A DNA stretch of 64,000 nt from Ascaphus truei (lineage: Eukaryota > Chordata > Amphibia > Anura > Ascaphidae): the NCBI GenBank assembly GCA_036426205.1, contig CM071571.1:110368854-110432853 (forward strand). Direction: 5' to 3'. This document shows, piece by piece, positions 22,952 to 35,215 of the stretch. The first letter of the stretch is position 1. Each line of letters opens with the position of its first letter. Position numbers and translations under genes: made by a program. Under the pieces are notes generated by a model that saw only the letters and a list, made by a program, of their open reading frames with translations, was not told the origin of the DNA and did no database searches.

Positions 22952-25900
22952 GTGTAGGGACCCTTGAAACGTGGTCTGCTGTGCAGTTGGCTCAAGGGCT
23001 TACAACAATTTGGCCAAAATGTTAAACTAAAAGACCATTTATTTATTAGTATTTATACATGTATATTTAGGCACTGTACCAATATATAAGTTTTTATGGA
23101 TGTGCTCTGAGCTTTGTCTGTGTTTTATCTTAAGTCTCTGGTTTTAAATATATATATATTGCCATGCTCAGTAGCACTCCTCTGTGAAACTTATATGTTA
23201 TATATATGTTGTGGGTATTTTGGGGGTTCATATGAGCTTGTAGGTGTTCTGTATGTTTTATAATTCTTGTTCAGCTAGTCTTAGCTGATTGGGGGTGGCA
23301 ACCTCCTACCTAATTGAAGCTCACTCCCTCCACATTTAAATGGTTAAAAGCTACTCAATAGCATCTCCCACTCTCAGGGGACTTGCCTGCTTGCGGTGTG
23401 AGTGTGCAAATCTAATACAGATAGTGCTTTTCCTGGTAATGTACAGGTTAATAAAAGCTTCAATCAGACTTAGAACTTTGCAACTCATTTGACAGATTAT
23501 ATATATCATTCTTCCTGGCAAGCACAGGTTATTAAGAATCTATATTCGTGTAGGGACCTTTGAAACGTGTCTGCATGCAGTTGGCTTAAGGGCTTACAAA
23601 CAATTTGGCCAAAATGTTTTAAAAAAGACCATTTTATTTATTAGTTTTTGTACATGTATATTTAGGCACGGGTTACTGTATATAAGTTTTTCTGGATGTG
23701 CACTGAGCTTTGTCTGTGTTTTATGTTATGTCTCTGGTTTTAAATATATATATTGCCATGCTCAGTAGCACTCCTCTGTGAAACTTATATGCTTATATTA
23801 TATATATGTTGTGGGTATTTTGGGGGTTCAATATGAGCTTGTAGGTGTTCTGTTTGTTTTTTATATGTAGTAAATCATATACAATAAATAATAAATACGC
23901 AATCACTATAGAATACAATAAACAATACGTAGTGGATTACTGTAGTCCAGGTGAGATATAAAAGAAAAAAGTGAGAAGCGCACGCTCCACAGTGCAGTAA
24001 AAAATGTGATAAATGGGTAATAAATGTGAAAATGACAAATTCCCACTCACAAGAAATCAGAAATAAAAGTGCACTTTAGCACAACAGTGCAAGTTTCCAC
24101 ATCAGACGATAGATACTGTATGCAAATAAAAAAAATATCTTCAATTGTCCTGGCAGAAAGGGAAAAACATAATAGCAAAGTATTGATTGACTAAGATAAT
24201 TATCTGTGTAGCTTTTAATTATGCCTCTTAATGCTTGAAGTGATGCCATCACCAGGACTAACAACATAATTTATCTGCTGATGCTTTATAGAAAGCTTGA
24301 CCTACACACTTATTACATAATTTACAATGAAGCTTTGATACTTCTGTCAGGATTCATACAGCTCATGTTCTTTTTCTAGCCCATAAAGGATTCTTAAACA
24401 GCTTCCCTCACTGTACTATTACAGTATGGTGCTCAAACGAATGCTAATAAATTTAACATCGTTAGTAAGAAGCAAACCAATGGATCAGAGGTTTATCAAT
24501 AGGTTCAGGGAATCCCAAACCATACATATACGTTAGCAGGACAAGTGGATATTCACACATATATTCTTATTTTTTTTTTTCAACTTCAAATTTTTATTGA
24601 ATTTTTCCATATCAAATAAAACATTGCATATTCAGAAATGTCAAACGTGGAATTAAAATATTCTTATCAAAATTGTAACATGTTATCTGTTTGTAAACAA
24701 ACAAAAAATAAAAGACAAAAAAAAAGAGAGCGGGGAAGGGGGATAACAGGTGTGAGATCTCTGCTTTTGTTATTTTACTATTATTCCTTTGTGAACTCTT
24801 CAACTTTTGTGTGGGTGACTAACGTCCTTATTATTTTTCTATTAATTCTTATATTTCTTATTTCACCCTCGAAGGCCTGGCTAGTCTTATTAAAAGGTGA
24901 CCTATAGCTCATTCTTACTCATATTCTTACCCAGATCTCAAACGAGAACGCATGTATCTCTATCATTGCCAGATTGTGGTTCTCTCTACGCCTGGGATGT
25001 CTGTCTGGGCTAACCATGGCGTCCAGACTTTTATAAATTTGGTGCCAGTGTCATTAACTAAACTCGTTAATTTTTCCAGCTGGCAAATATACCACATTCT
25101 ATTCCTAATCTTGGGGATATTTGGAATCTCTGCTTGTTTCCACAGTGCCGTGATCTCGCACCTCGTGGCTGTTGCTAAATGAATAATCAGTTTATTACCT
25201 GTTTTGGAAAGGCCCGGCCAAGGTCTTTCAAAAGGAACAGCCATGGATCCGGAGGAATAGTGAGGTCAAAAATCCTCTGAAGCCAATGTCTAATTTGTGC
25301 CCATAATGGGACTATCCAAGGACAAGACCACAAGATGTGTAACAGGTTTGCCGATGCTCCACATTGTCTTGGGCACAGAGGGGAGCATCCTAGTCCAAAC
25401 CTTGCTAATTTCTGTGGAGTGAGATACCACCTCATAAGGACTTTATATGCGTTCTCTTTTAAAGTAGTGCATATCGAGCTCTTAGCTGCTGCTGTTACAA
25501 TAGCCAACCAGTCTTCTTCGCTAACCTCTTCTCCCAGATCTGCTTCTCATTTAACCATATATATATATATCACACATATATTCATGTGTCAATAATTGAC
25601 AAGCATCATAACACTGGATAAAGGACAGAAAACTGAAAGGAAAAGACATGACCATTTTTATGTAACTATTGAGTTAACCCTTTGAGTGCCGGAGAGGCAG
25701 CGGGGGCCAGAGTGCCACGGCCCCTGCGGCTCTCGCTCTGTCATCCGATGATGGAGCGGAAGGAGTCACCCCCCTTGTGTCCTTCATCAGTGCAATCGCT
25801 TACTGAGTTTCATAGGAGCGCAGGACCCGTGCACCCCTAAAAAACAAGCATTTTTTTGGAGACAAAGCTACTACATCCTGGGGACCCCAGGGTGCAACAT

Positions 25901-26803
25901 CCCAGTGCACTCTGAGGGCTAATGAAATAATGTACCGGGAATAATGCTATTCAGAATGTATTTATTGTTATTCATAGTTTGGGTTTCCACTGAACCCGTT
26001 TTCAAAACCAAATCATGATTTGCAATAAATTCAATAGGTTTAGGACGAGTGCCTGTACATGTGTGGTTATACCAATCCATTTCTGTACTGTATATAAGCT
26101 TATGTAAACTTTAGTCTTATCACTACTAATGGGCTTATTCAATATACCCTGAAGCGGCAGTTCGCAAACCCCTCCACTCAAGGCAATGGGGGAGGGGGGG
26201 AAAGGGGGAGGGGAGCGGGAGAAAAGGGTGATCATGGTACAATTGGCCCCTATCTCGAAAGAGCCCTTAAGGCCCTTATTCATTAAGGACCAAAATGCAC
26301 AGAAATGCCTCTAGACATTCATTATACAGTTCCCGGATGTCCAAACCCTGTGAAAATTGCATTTTCAGTTATAATTTGGTTCTTGTGCGTTATGCACACT
26401 TAGTATGCAAGTAATGCAAATTTACAAAATTAGGTATTCCCGTGCTATTCAATAATATGCAAGATAATATATTGCAGGGAAGGTCACAAAGAGCCACACA
26501 GTATGCAGAGAGACAAATTAAAGACAAAATTATACACATATAAAATTTATATACGTATATACATACAGTACACACATATCATCTTTAGCCTCCAAGCCTT
26601 GTCGATGTATGATCTTCCAGGTAGAGTTGTGGTAAGCCATTTTCCTCCATGTTGCTCCAACAAATTTCCTAAATCCATCCTTCCATGCTATTTATCGTCT
26701 TGGTCTTTTGTTATTCACTTGAATACAGTTGAGTGCCACTTTTGTCCAACGATGGTAATTTCTATGCGATATGTCCAGACCACTGCCATTTTGTTTTGTT
26801 CAC
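22952..26803. repeat. Right arm of large inverted duplication
   Basis: This is the reverse complement of 17,205-21,002 with scattered small indels. It holds inverted R copies (22,952-23,860), then the mirror images of the tRNA-sized and L1 segments, and ends inside an RTE LINE at 26,803. The RTE sequence itself continues without a break to about 27,090. The duplication boundary therefore cuts through an element and is not a transposon end. Confidence 0.88.
24590..25553 (-). pseudogene. L1-type LINE 3' end fragment, mirror copy
   Basis: This is the better preserved of the mirrored L1 pieces. An open frame at 25,187-25,507 encodes KENAYKVLMRWYLTPQKLAR followed by the Cys/His knuckle. The 3' poly-A (seen as poly-T) is at about 24,571-24,585. 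The mirror fragment at 18,433-19,411 has the same content with additional frame breaks. Confidence 0.82.
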
Positions 26804-27090
26804 TCTAAGTCACAGACTTATTTGCTCCTGAACCCATTCATTCATTTTCCTGTATCTTCAGGTAATAACAGCATGCATCTTTGTATAGTTTTTTCAATTG
26901 TCTTCGCATTTAGGGTCCAAGTTTCATATCCCTACGTAAGCACAGGCAGAATACGCTAGTCGAACATTTTCCTCTTAAGGCACAGACAAAAGTTCCCTTG
27001 AAAGATTGTCTTGTTTCTTCCAAATGTGCTCCCTCCCATCTTTATTCTCTTATTGATTCCATTTGAAAGGTTCCTATTCATTCATAGTTT
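26560..27090 (-). pseudogene. RTE-type LINE C-terminal fragment
   Basis: Read on the minus strand with frame changes, the sequence gives NKRIKMGGSTFG, LPVLTYGYETWTLNAK-like and RKFVGATWRKMA-like segments, as at the C-terminal end of RTE/BovB ORF2. It extends beyond the inverted-duplication boundary at 26,803, so the LINE was there before the duplication. It is broken by many stops. Confidence 0.75.
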
Positions 27091-27239
27091 CTGGCCAAAG
27101 TAGACATAGGGGCCTTTGCTATTTGCGATTAATGCATGTACGTGTGGAATAAGTAATTTTCACATAGATTTGAATCTCGCCGTATTGTAAAGGCCCTTCC
27201 CGTATATATAAACCATATGATGAGGGCTTTTTAAAAGCA

Positions 27240-28330
27240 ATTTAATCCTAGCTCTTCAAACCCATGCATCTCATGGGGGAACAGGGACTTTTGTTCACCT
27301 TTACCTTCTGGGATCATTTACCACGGCACAAAGAAGTTGAATAATTCGGTTTATTCAGGCAAGCCTGCAGACATACAAAAATACACACAAATAGGGAAAT
27401 ACATACCAACTGTGGGTCTATGGGGAGACATTAGCCCCATCTAGGTGCAGGGCGTCTTTTCGAGAGAGCCACCATGTTCTCCCCACTGGTTCAAGCTCTG
27501 TTTGATTCTCAGAACTTGGGCGCGAGAACTTGCTCCCAGCGCTTATCCTCCGCTTGGCCAGGCTGCTCACGGCTGAGCACCCACGGGTCGCATCACTAGA
27601 CTACGCCTGGAGCAAGTGGGATCATTCCTCAGAACTTTTCCCTGTCCTGAGAACTTGTCCTCAGCTAGGGCAGGCTTCTCCGGCACCGCAATGCCGAGTG
27701 CTTTGCTATTCGGAGCAAAGCACTTTCGAAAAGCCCGTCAGCGCTTCACCGGACCAAGTCTCAAGTAAGTCTGGTTCTCTGATCGGGCAGTCCCCTTACA
27801 TAGACCTCTGTGTCCTATGTCTAACATGGAACAGGTACTGCAGTCAACCAGAGCACATATCCTAATGCAACAACCACTCATAAATGGGATGCTCAGCTTG
27901 TTGCACTCGTCGGAGTAGCGGATCGAGGGGCTCAGGTAGCCGGCGAGCAGGAAATTAGAACTGGTCACTAAGAACTGTGCCTACGAGCAATGGCTTCCCC
28001 TTGCCAGCCCCATACCTCCCGCTGGGCAGGCTCCACAGTGTCTGTAGAGAACAAAGAGTCTCCCCCGTGGGGAGCCTTTGTCTCTGTCACCCTTTCCCAC
28101 TCACCAGATGGCCCGACACCTCTCGACTCCCATCCTCCCCTTTGATACATTATCTCCATGCAGGCATCCCAGCTAATCGTATTACCGGGACTGCCTCTAT
28201 AGAGATAAATACACATTTTAAAACACATTTCTTTCTCTAATCTGGGCTCGGATTTGGATGATAAAACTTGGCTTTTGGCAGACAAGTTTTAATACCAAGT
28301 TTCAATAACTTGCTGGGTTGGCAATACATT
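27240..28330. other. GC-rich, CpG-containing block, unclassified
   Basis: This block is richer in G+C than the surrounding intron. On the minus strand near 27,340 there is an AATAAA in a context resembling an LTR polyadenylation site. I see no matched second LTR, TG/CA ends or reading frame with a recognisable product. The 111-, 105- and 87-codon frames look fortuitous. It may be a solo LTR remnant. Confidence 0.35.
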
Positions 28331-28336
28331 ACTTAG

Positions 28337-28640
28337 GGCAGCGGTGCGCAAACTGGGGGGCGCACAGAGGGAGATTTTTTTTGGGGGGGAGGCGCAGGCG
28401 GTTGCATAGGCCTTGAACTCTTCCCCAAGGCATTTAAATAAAATGCCGGGGGACCGCGCGAGGCCCTTGCAACCTGTACTTACCGAGATTCAACCAGCTT
28501 CAGGACGCGTGACCATGGCTACGCAGCGTCAAATGAAATGCCGCGGGGTCATGTGACGTCATGGTTGCGTACCCGCAAACCATGCACGATTCGTGGGTAC
28601 AATTTACAGTACTACCGGTAATAAAGTCCTGAACCTCTCC
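28337..28640. mobile_element. Possible hAT-type MITE end (cagcggtgcgcaaactgggg)
   Basis: The sequence cagcggtgcgcaaactgggg at 28,340 resembles termini of hAT-derived MITEs. It is followed by a G-run and a CpG-rich interior. I could not identify the matching right end or a target duplication. Confidence 0.4.
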
Positions 28641-28984
28641 ATACACGTTTTGGTCCAGTTTGCCCCCCAATATCCCGTATTATACACACAATCCCAAGTT
28701 TAATGTTTCCCTCCTAGTTCCTAGCACGGGGTCAAAACAGACATATTTTACTCAGCCTATGAGCTCATAAAGTTGGCTAGTGAAACAGGGTTTACAGGGG
28801 ACACATTTAAAACATTTTACCAGCCCTATGGGTTTACATAGACAGCCCATTACACACGGTTTTACGGGCAGCCAGCCGGGCTTCACCTTTATTATGTGAG
28901 GCCGGCTACCCCCTGCCGTGACAGTGCGGTATGGCAAAAATGTGTCAAACGCAAATATTTTGACAAATCGCTGGTATTCTAGTA

Positions 28985-29870
28985 CTATTAAAGCAGCAGT
29001 CCAAGCTGTCGTTTTTATTTTTCCCCCTTTAATATGTGCATCAATACAATCCACACAATGATAAGTAATTAACCAAGTTGCCGACCGATCTTTTCTCCTG
29101 TGATCGATCAGTGAAGATTCGGCTCGGGGGTTCACTAAATTGCTGTCCAGTGCAGCAGAAGAAGACCAAAGATGCAACAAAAAGTTCGGAGACCGGTGCT
29201 ACAGAGTAAGTGGTGAGGCTATGTAATAAATTGGTTGAGTCAAGACAAAAGGTGATGCTTGTAAATTTGATGGTCATTTAGAAATGATCTTGTAGTGAGT
29301 ATAAAACTCATATGGTTATCAATATTTCTCTCAGATATAGGTAAAACCTAAAAGGTGGGAATCAGTGGATTATAGGGTCAGAGTCTGCCTATAAAGCTGG
29401 TCTAACCAGTTCTCCTCGCCACTAATAGGATTAATACCCCGATAACAGTTCATCTTGGTCCAAGATCATAGTAAAACGAGAAAGCCCATATGAGTGGTAC
29501 TCACAGGATGAGAATACTTCTTGACTCTGTGGCGTGCTTCCAGCAAGTTGATATCCAGTTAGAAGTCCCAAGATAGGGAAAAAATGTCACCCAGTTCAAT
29601 AAATCGCTTTTAACCTATTTTTGATGTGCTGGGCCCAACTAGTATTGCTGCTGTACACTACCTTTTTTCCCTATCTTGGGACTTCTATCCAAAGATGCAA
29701 AGTTCTGTGGGGAAGATCATGTGACCAGGCAGTCACCAGATACAATTGATGCATTGCTAGAGAGAGGGCAGGGCTCAAAAAGGGGTGTGCCAGAGCCTAT
29801 TGCAGAAGAGGAAGGAGATGTGATTGTAAATGGTTGCTATAGAAAAAAAACATACTTCTTACATTATAAT
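28985..29870. repeat. Dispersed repeat split by a retroposon-like insertion
   Basis: 28,985-29,177 and 29,689-29,870 together match about 58,920-59,275 (shared aatgtgcatcaatacaatc-like, gatcgatca and aagatcatgtgaccaggca segments). The 511 bp between (29,178-29,688) is flanked by the 12-bp direct repeat ccaaagatgcaa, which is absent as a duplicate in the uninterrupted copy. That points to a target-site duplication. The insert has an inverted tagaagtcccaagatag pair near its right end. Confidence 0.7.
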
Positions 29871-30765
29871 AGATAAAAAATGTCATTCACAGTTGTTATA
29901 AAAAAAAATGCTACAAGTATTTTCTCATAGTATAGAACCGATTTATTATTGAAAAAAAAAACACATGTAGGATATTGCTTGGTCTGCAGCTTTAAGTACA
30001 AACTGCAAACAAAGCTGGAAATGCTGACAATTTTTTTCTCGCCAGTCAAGGTTGGTGAGATTATTTTAATAGATGCCAGCTTGGCTGTTTTAGCTCTTTG
30101 GGGCCAGGACTCCTTAATTCCATTTGTTCAATTACCTTTTTCATGCACTTGTTTAGCAAAGTACAAACATTACTAGGCAATAGTGCCCTGGCTGGAGGAG
30201 GTGAAGGGTCGATGTACAGTATGTATATTCTCTTATTAGCATGGTGGTAAAACATATGGGGCATGTCTGAATATTAATGGCCGGAATTTTGACCTATGAC
30301 AGAGTAACGTATCATTGATGCCTTCCTTTGTAGCCTATATATGTTAACAAATACTACTACCGAATATAATAATATTATATATTTGTTATGATATAGCGCT
30401 GGCAGTGTACAATGCTGTACATAGAATATAAAAAACTAAAAAAAAGATGCGTGCCAAGCCTTGTAAAGCTTACTATCTATTTTTGTTCAAGAAAAAAAAA
30501 GTGTGAAGGGCGCTCCTTAATGGAGTGTGTATTTATTAATAAAAAGTGTCAATCACAATATTTCTCAATAAAGGTATATATCACAATAATACAGTGCTAT
30601 TAGTGCTTGGTGAGTGCTTAAATAATCCTGATCTAGCAGAATAAGGTGAAAAGGAAACAAAATTGAATAAACTAAAGTGATAAGTCAAAGGTGAAACAAC
30701 AACAAAAAATGCAGCTCAAAAACCTATGGGGAATGGTCCAAGATTCTCCTTTGTAGATTGGTGTA

Positions 30766-30950
30766 GTGAAGTTTTGGGGCGTGCAGGTGTCACCAAATAT
30801 GGAAAACATAAAAGTACAACTGGGTAGGAATTTCTAAAGATAATATGTAAAATGCGAGTTCCCACTTTACAGATTATCTTTAGAAATTCCAACCCAGTTG
30901 TTCTTTTATGTTTTCCATATTTGGTGACACTTGCACTCCCCAAAACTTTA
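30766..30950. repeat. Hairpin repeat, 80-bp arms
   Basis: Arms of about 80 bp (30,766-30,845 and 30,873-30,950) are inverted copies built on gaagttttgggg, accaaatatggaaaacata and gaatttctaaagataat. The loop is 27 bp. No gene is present. It sits next to a MITE related to the one at 2991-3259. Confidence 0.8.
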
Positions 30951-30967
30951 CTACACATATCTATTTT

Positions 30968-31247
30968 TAAAACATAAAGTGGCCTATGCTATAAGCGTTC
31001 ATAAAAAACAATCAGCGGGCCATTTAATTCGCCTGTTTTTTGAGCGTTGCCATCACGGTATTCAGAAAGCCTCGATTACAGTATCTGTGATGGCAAAATT
31101 CCCAAAACGGGCGAGTAGCCGGCAATGTGATGATCGCCTCTCTAAATGGCCAAATCTGGTGATTTCCTACAGCTGCAGAGAGAGCTGCCTCTCCCTCCGC
31201 AAATCTCAACCGAATGATGAAGACGAGTGTGCAAAACGCATAGGGCT
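30968..31247. mobile_element. MITE, relative of 2991-3259
   Basis: The left end reads ggcctatgctataagcg and the right end cgcatagggc, the same terminal motif as 2991-3259 with mismatches. The interior shares the bacterial-looking but fortuitous tgatggcaa/ttgccatca inverted pair. No coding capacity. Confidence 0.55.
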
Positions 31248-31259
31248 ATTGAGAGAGGC

Positions 31260-32300
31260 ACATTGGTGGTAGCTCAGAGGCAGACAGTACACCGCTGTTC
31301 CCTGTGTTTGGCGGATGCCAGACTGAAAAAGACGGGGGAGGAAAAGAAGCTAAGAGCGGTAGCTTCCATTGCTTGAAGCTTAGACGCCAGACGCGAAGAC
31401 GGAGCCAAACACTCGCGAGAGTTCGCAACGTGCGCAACGTCACTTCCAGGACCAAGTGCTGGACGCTGATACTGGAGGATCCACCGCATGGACTGGGACC
31501 AGCTGAAGGTTTCTCCACGGTTGCTGCGCTCGTGTGACCCCATACCAACCATTGTTTTCTCACATGTGAGTGAGTGATATTATCTTTTTTAACATTGTAA
31601 TACAGTTTTCTTATACAAGTTGGGCTTGTCTGGTTTTTTTGTATCTATCTATTTTTGGTGCCTGAGACACAGGGAGAAAAAGTAACTTCTTCAAAGGCAA
31701 TGACATTGGTTTCAAATTCTGTGTAATTTCTCTCTGAGCCACTGTTTCAGACCATTTATATGTATACACAAATATACATGGTCTGCCTACTATTCCTGAT
31801 TTTTACTGCTATCTTGCAAGTGCAAGATACAAGTATTATGCAAGTGCTGCAGACATACTTCAAACACACTTACAAACACAAACGATATACATAAACATAT
31901 ATACACACACGACAGGGAACGTCATTACATCATTGACAACGTCACGCATGCGCACGAGGAGGCAGCACCGAGCACGGAACATTTCTGCGGCCATTTCTAT
32001 GCAGGAGGCAAACTCTGGGACTGCAAATTAAACAACTTGTACCCTTGGAAAAGCAGCCCTGGATCTCTGCAGCAGTCACGCCGTCCCCACAATCCTGAGG
32101 GAGTCTCGAACTGCGGACTACTGATACAGATTGACCGGATGGTGGTGATATTATTCACATATGCCTGAATTGTTTTTACTCTTGTGAGTGATATTCCAAT
32201 CCCCTTCCCTTCCCCCCTCCCTCCTTTTTTACAAATAAATGTACAGTTATACGCTATGGGGCGTGCTCTCTCCTCTTTTCTCCATATATACACACACATA
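31260..32300. repeat. Two related GC-rich dispersed repeats
   Basis: The segments 31,260-31,590 and 31,905-32,200 each end with a gtgagtgatatt motif and contain CpG-rich stretches (cgcgagagttcgcaacg; gtcacgcatgcgcacgagg). They look like members of one dispersed family. Open frames up to 113 codons on both strands are not supported by any recognisable domain. Confidence 0.4.
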
Positions 32301-32559
32301 TACTTTTGTTTAACATTCAGGAATTCTTAGCACACTCCGCTTTCATGTCTTCTTCCAGAACACTGTAATTTGCATGTTGGCAAGTAACTTTCCCACTTTA
32401 GCCAGATATACTGTATTGTTCAAGGTTTTATAGTATGGTTTAATCTACCACCACAAATGCCACTATACGTCTTCCTGAACACCTGTTGCCACTTTGCCAC
32501 CTTTTTGAGGCAGTGAGATAAGGATTTGAGGGAACGTTAAACAAAAGCTTTCATTCAAA

Positions 32560-32865
32560 CCTAAAGCTGGCTACAGTACCTACAAGTGCCGGTGAAGCAG
32601 CACTGCAAGAACTGGAAGACAAATGAAAAGATTATATGGGATATTGTTGGCCTTAGTGAAGTAAGAAAAAAAGATGAAGGCCTCATTGAGCTCAAAATTG
32701 GACACCTATTCTATTACAGAGGTACAGAAAATGGAAGAATCAGTTGAGTAGGCTTGAGTGTTAACAAGAGATGGAGAATCAACATAGTGGAGCATGAAAG
32801 CTCATCAAAAACAGCAGCTAGAATCGTTATATGGTTCACAAAGATATACAGGCTTCTCTTACAGT
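32560..32865 (+). pseudogene. RTE LINE endonuclease fragment
   Basis: In one frame the sequence reads DIVGLSEVRKKDEGLIELK, then GHLFYYRGTENGRIS and VNKRWRINIVEHESSSK. This matches the apurinic-type endonuclease of RTE ORF2, with DIVGLSEVR the conserved catalytic-region motif. A stop and frameshifts interrupt it. It is a separate fragment from the RTE C-terminal piece at 26,560-27,090. Confidence 0.75.
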
Positions 32866-33607
32866 AAAAAAAAAGAAAAGAAAACACAGCGCACAATTAC
32901 TTTTTTGTACGTGCATTTGATACAGTACCACCTTCACTTTATTTCAATATATTTTTATTGATTTCATTATGAGTTGTGCGCTTTGTTTTCTTTTCTTTGT
33001 TTGTTAGCCCTGTCGGATGCTGAGCCATCCGAAGTTATACAGCAGCAGACTCAAATATTATTATTAAGGTTTTTCCTTATCTTACTTTCACTTATTCACG
33101 TATGGTTGTTTATATTAGTAATTCACTTGTATAACACTATATTTATGTTATAGGTTACATTAAGTAATCTCACACACCTATATGGTTGGTTGAAGGTTAT
33201 ACACTTTTATTTCACTTCATACAATTAGTAGCGCTGATTCACCTTTTTATTTCTCTTACAGTATAATGGCACGTTTATGCTAGTAGGAAAAAGAACTTTC
33301 TTAGTAATACACACAAAAGTATAAGCATAAAATGATCATTTCACTTTTGTTACCCTTAAAATGCCTGGTTTCAAGGCTCAGACAAGATTTAAAAAATGTA
33401 TGATATATATCTGATGTATTTAAAAAAAAGCTGTGTGTGCTGTGCACGCGCATAGTAAGTGAAACTTCTTTGACTTTTGTCACAGAAATTGTATTTGTGT
33501 TGGTGATGTTTAAATTAAAAATCAAAATACAATTTTTGACAAAACGCAAATAAATTTGACTTAGAATGCGCGTGCTCTGCACACATCCCCTGTATTAGCT
33601 ATTTGCA

Positions 33608-33955
33608 CTAAGTGTGAATTCCTCGTGTGTGCGGGTGACTGAGTGTGCGGTTGACTGAGCGTGACTGCGACTGCGTGTGACTGCGACTGCGTGTGACTGC
33701 GACTGCGTGTGACTGCGGGTGAGTGTGCGGGTGACTGCATGTGCGGGTGAGTGTGCGGGTGACTGCGTGTGCGGGTGAGTGTGCGGGTGACTGTGAGTGT
33801 GCAGGTGAGTGTGCGGGTGACTGTGAGTGTGCGGGTGACTGCGTGTGACTGAGTGTGCGGGTGACTGTGAGTATGCGGGTGACTGTGAGTGTGACTGCGT
33901 GTGAGTGTGCGTGAGTGTGCGGGTGCGTGTGACTGTGTGTGCGTGTGACTGAGAT
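33608..33955. repeat. GTGCGGGTGACT-type simple repeat
   Basis: About 350 bp are composed of gtgactgcgt, gtgcgggtga and related 10-12-bp units. His/Thr/Ser frames on the minus strand come from the repeat. Confidence 0.92.
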
Positions 33956-34485
33956 GTGTTTTACAAATAGTCTCACCCTTTATATTCTGCATGAATACAC
34001 CATGTTTGTAAAATTAGTACCATTATTATAGTGTCCTTTGCTCAAATAACTGTGCTCTCTCCTGCAGTCAAGCACAGCACCACTGAGGTTGTATTAGTAC
34101 TGTGACCACTGCATTTTACAATCTGATATATTGCTGACTTTGTATAGATCAGATATTTCCAGTACACAGAAGAATGTTATATTCCATTTGGGTTGACAGT
34201 TGAGATTTGTCATACAGATACCTTGCTATTTCCTTATCCCTGAGTATTTACTACTGTAGCACTGAGATTTCCAGTGTTTAGTGTGTCCTGTTCTGACAGT
34301 CTTTCATTGTTCTGCTGAAGGCTCATGCCAGTCTGGATGGTTCCTTCAGTGCATATTAGCAGAGAGCACAGGACACCAGGAGCTGCATGCAGCTATATCT
34401 CACCATCAGAAGCAGCATCTGACACTGACTGTACCTTATTCATCTGACACTGACTGTACCTTATACACACACACAGCAACACAAT

Positions 34486-34488
<3 letters not shown>

Positions 34489-34534
<46 letters not shown>
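34489..34534. repeat. (CA)n microsatellite
   Basis: An uninterrupted run of about 22 CA units, bordered by shorter CA-rich sequence. Confidence 0.97.
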
Positions 34535-34536
<2 letters not shown>

Positions 34537-34689
34537 GCTGCAAGGGCAGGGAATGCACATCCACTTCTGCCCTGTCCTGCTACTCGCTGCACACACACAG
34601 AATCACTAGGACTGTGATGTTTTCAATGTGATGTCCCTCTCCCCAGCCTATTCTTCCTTTTGATATCTTTTAATGTGGACATCATTGCC

Positions 34690-34783
34690 AGGTCCGATCT
34701 CCCTCCTCCCTCCTCCCTCCTCCCTCCTCCCTCCTCCCTCCTCCCTCCTCCCTCCTCCCTCCTCCCTCCTCCCTCCTCCCTCG
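34690..34783. repeat. (CTCCCTC)n heptanucleotide tandem repeat
   Basis: About thirteen perfect copies of a 7-bp ctccctc unit lie next to the CpG-rich island. The strand asymmetry (pyrimidine on plus, purine on minus) could favour triplex structure. Confidence 0.95.
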
Positions 34784-34859
34784 CAATTCAGCATGTCAGC
34801 GACACACTGCTCTGCTTCCTCTCGGTTACCCTTCATGATCCCTGGGCTCCTCTCCTCTG

Positions 34860-35215
34860 GCAGCGCTCAGTCAGCGGGACACAGGGAAGGGGAGGGAGGT
34901 GAGAGGCTGAGCAGCGGCTCACTGAGTCTGATTTAAAATCCCCGCGCTTGCTACACCTTTCACTCTAGCACCGGAAGCTCTGCGGCAGCCATCTTGCTAT
35001 ACCCATGGCAGCTGACGTGTGGGGGTAACAGCGGCCGTTAGGAGCGGCGCCGGCGGCTATCGCCGCCGCCGCCGCATGTCACAGCGGGTGTGTGTGGGGG
35101 GGAGCGGTGGCTGTTAAGAGCGGCAGATGCGGGGGGAGGGGGGGGGGAGCCATGACGTCACTTCCGTTTCACATTTCCCCTCCAACTCTCCCGGTTTACT
35201 CCATCAGAATAGGTG
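34860..35215. promoter_or_regulatory. Intragenic CpG island with ETS, YY1 and CRE motifs
   Basis: This is the most CpG-dense stretch of the host gene in the window (gccgccgccgccgc near 35,064). It contains an ETS site ccggaag (34,971), gccatcttg at 34,988-34,996, which is a YY1-type site on the minus strand, and tgacgtcacttccg at 35,153-35,166, which on the minus strand is the composite ETS/CRE element CGGAAGTGACGTCA. No TATA box is seen. It starts about 55 bp downstream of the 35271-35362 exon, so it could drive a shorter ppfia2 transcript (minus) or a divergent RNA. Promoter activity is inferred. Confidence 0.65.

Noticed and set aside
17205..26803. A giant DNA transposon with 3.8-kb terminal inverted repeats
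   Set aside because: The arm boundary at 26,803 falls inside an RTE LINE that continues, the arms contain unrelated nested elements, and no transposase or target duplication is seen.
27530..28285. Possible host gene in the GC-rich block at 27.2-28.3 kb
   Set aside because: Frames on both strands are short, mutually overlapping and have no recognisable domain or splice pattern.
33561..33992. 143- and 122-codon His/Thr/Ser frames
   Set aside because: They are products of the gtgcgggtgact simple repeat.
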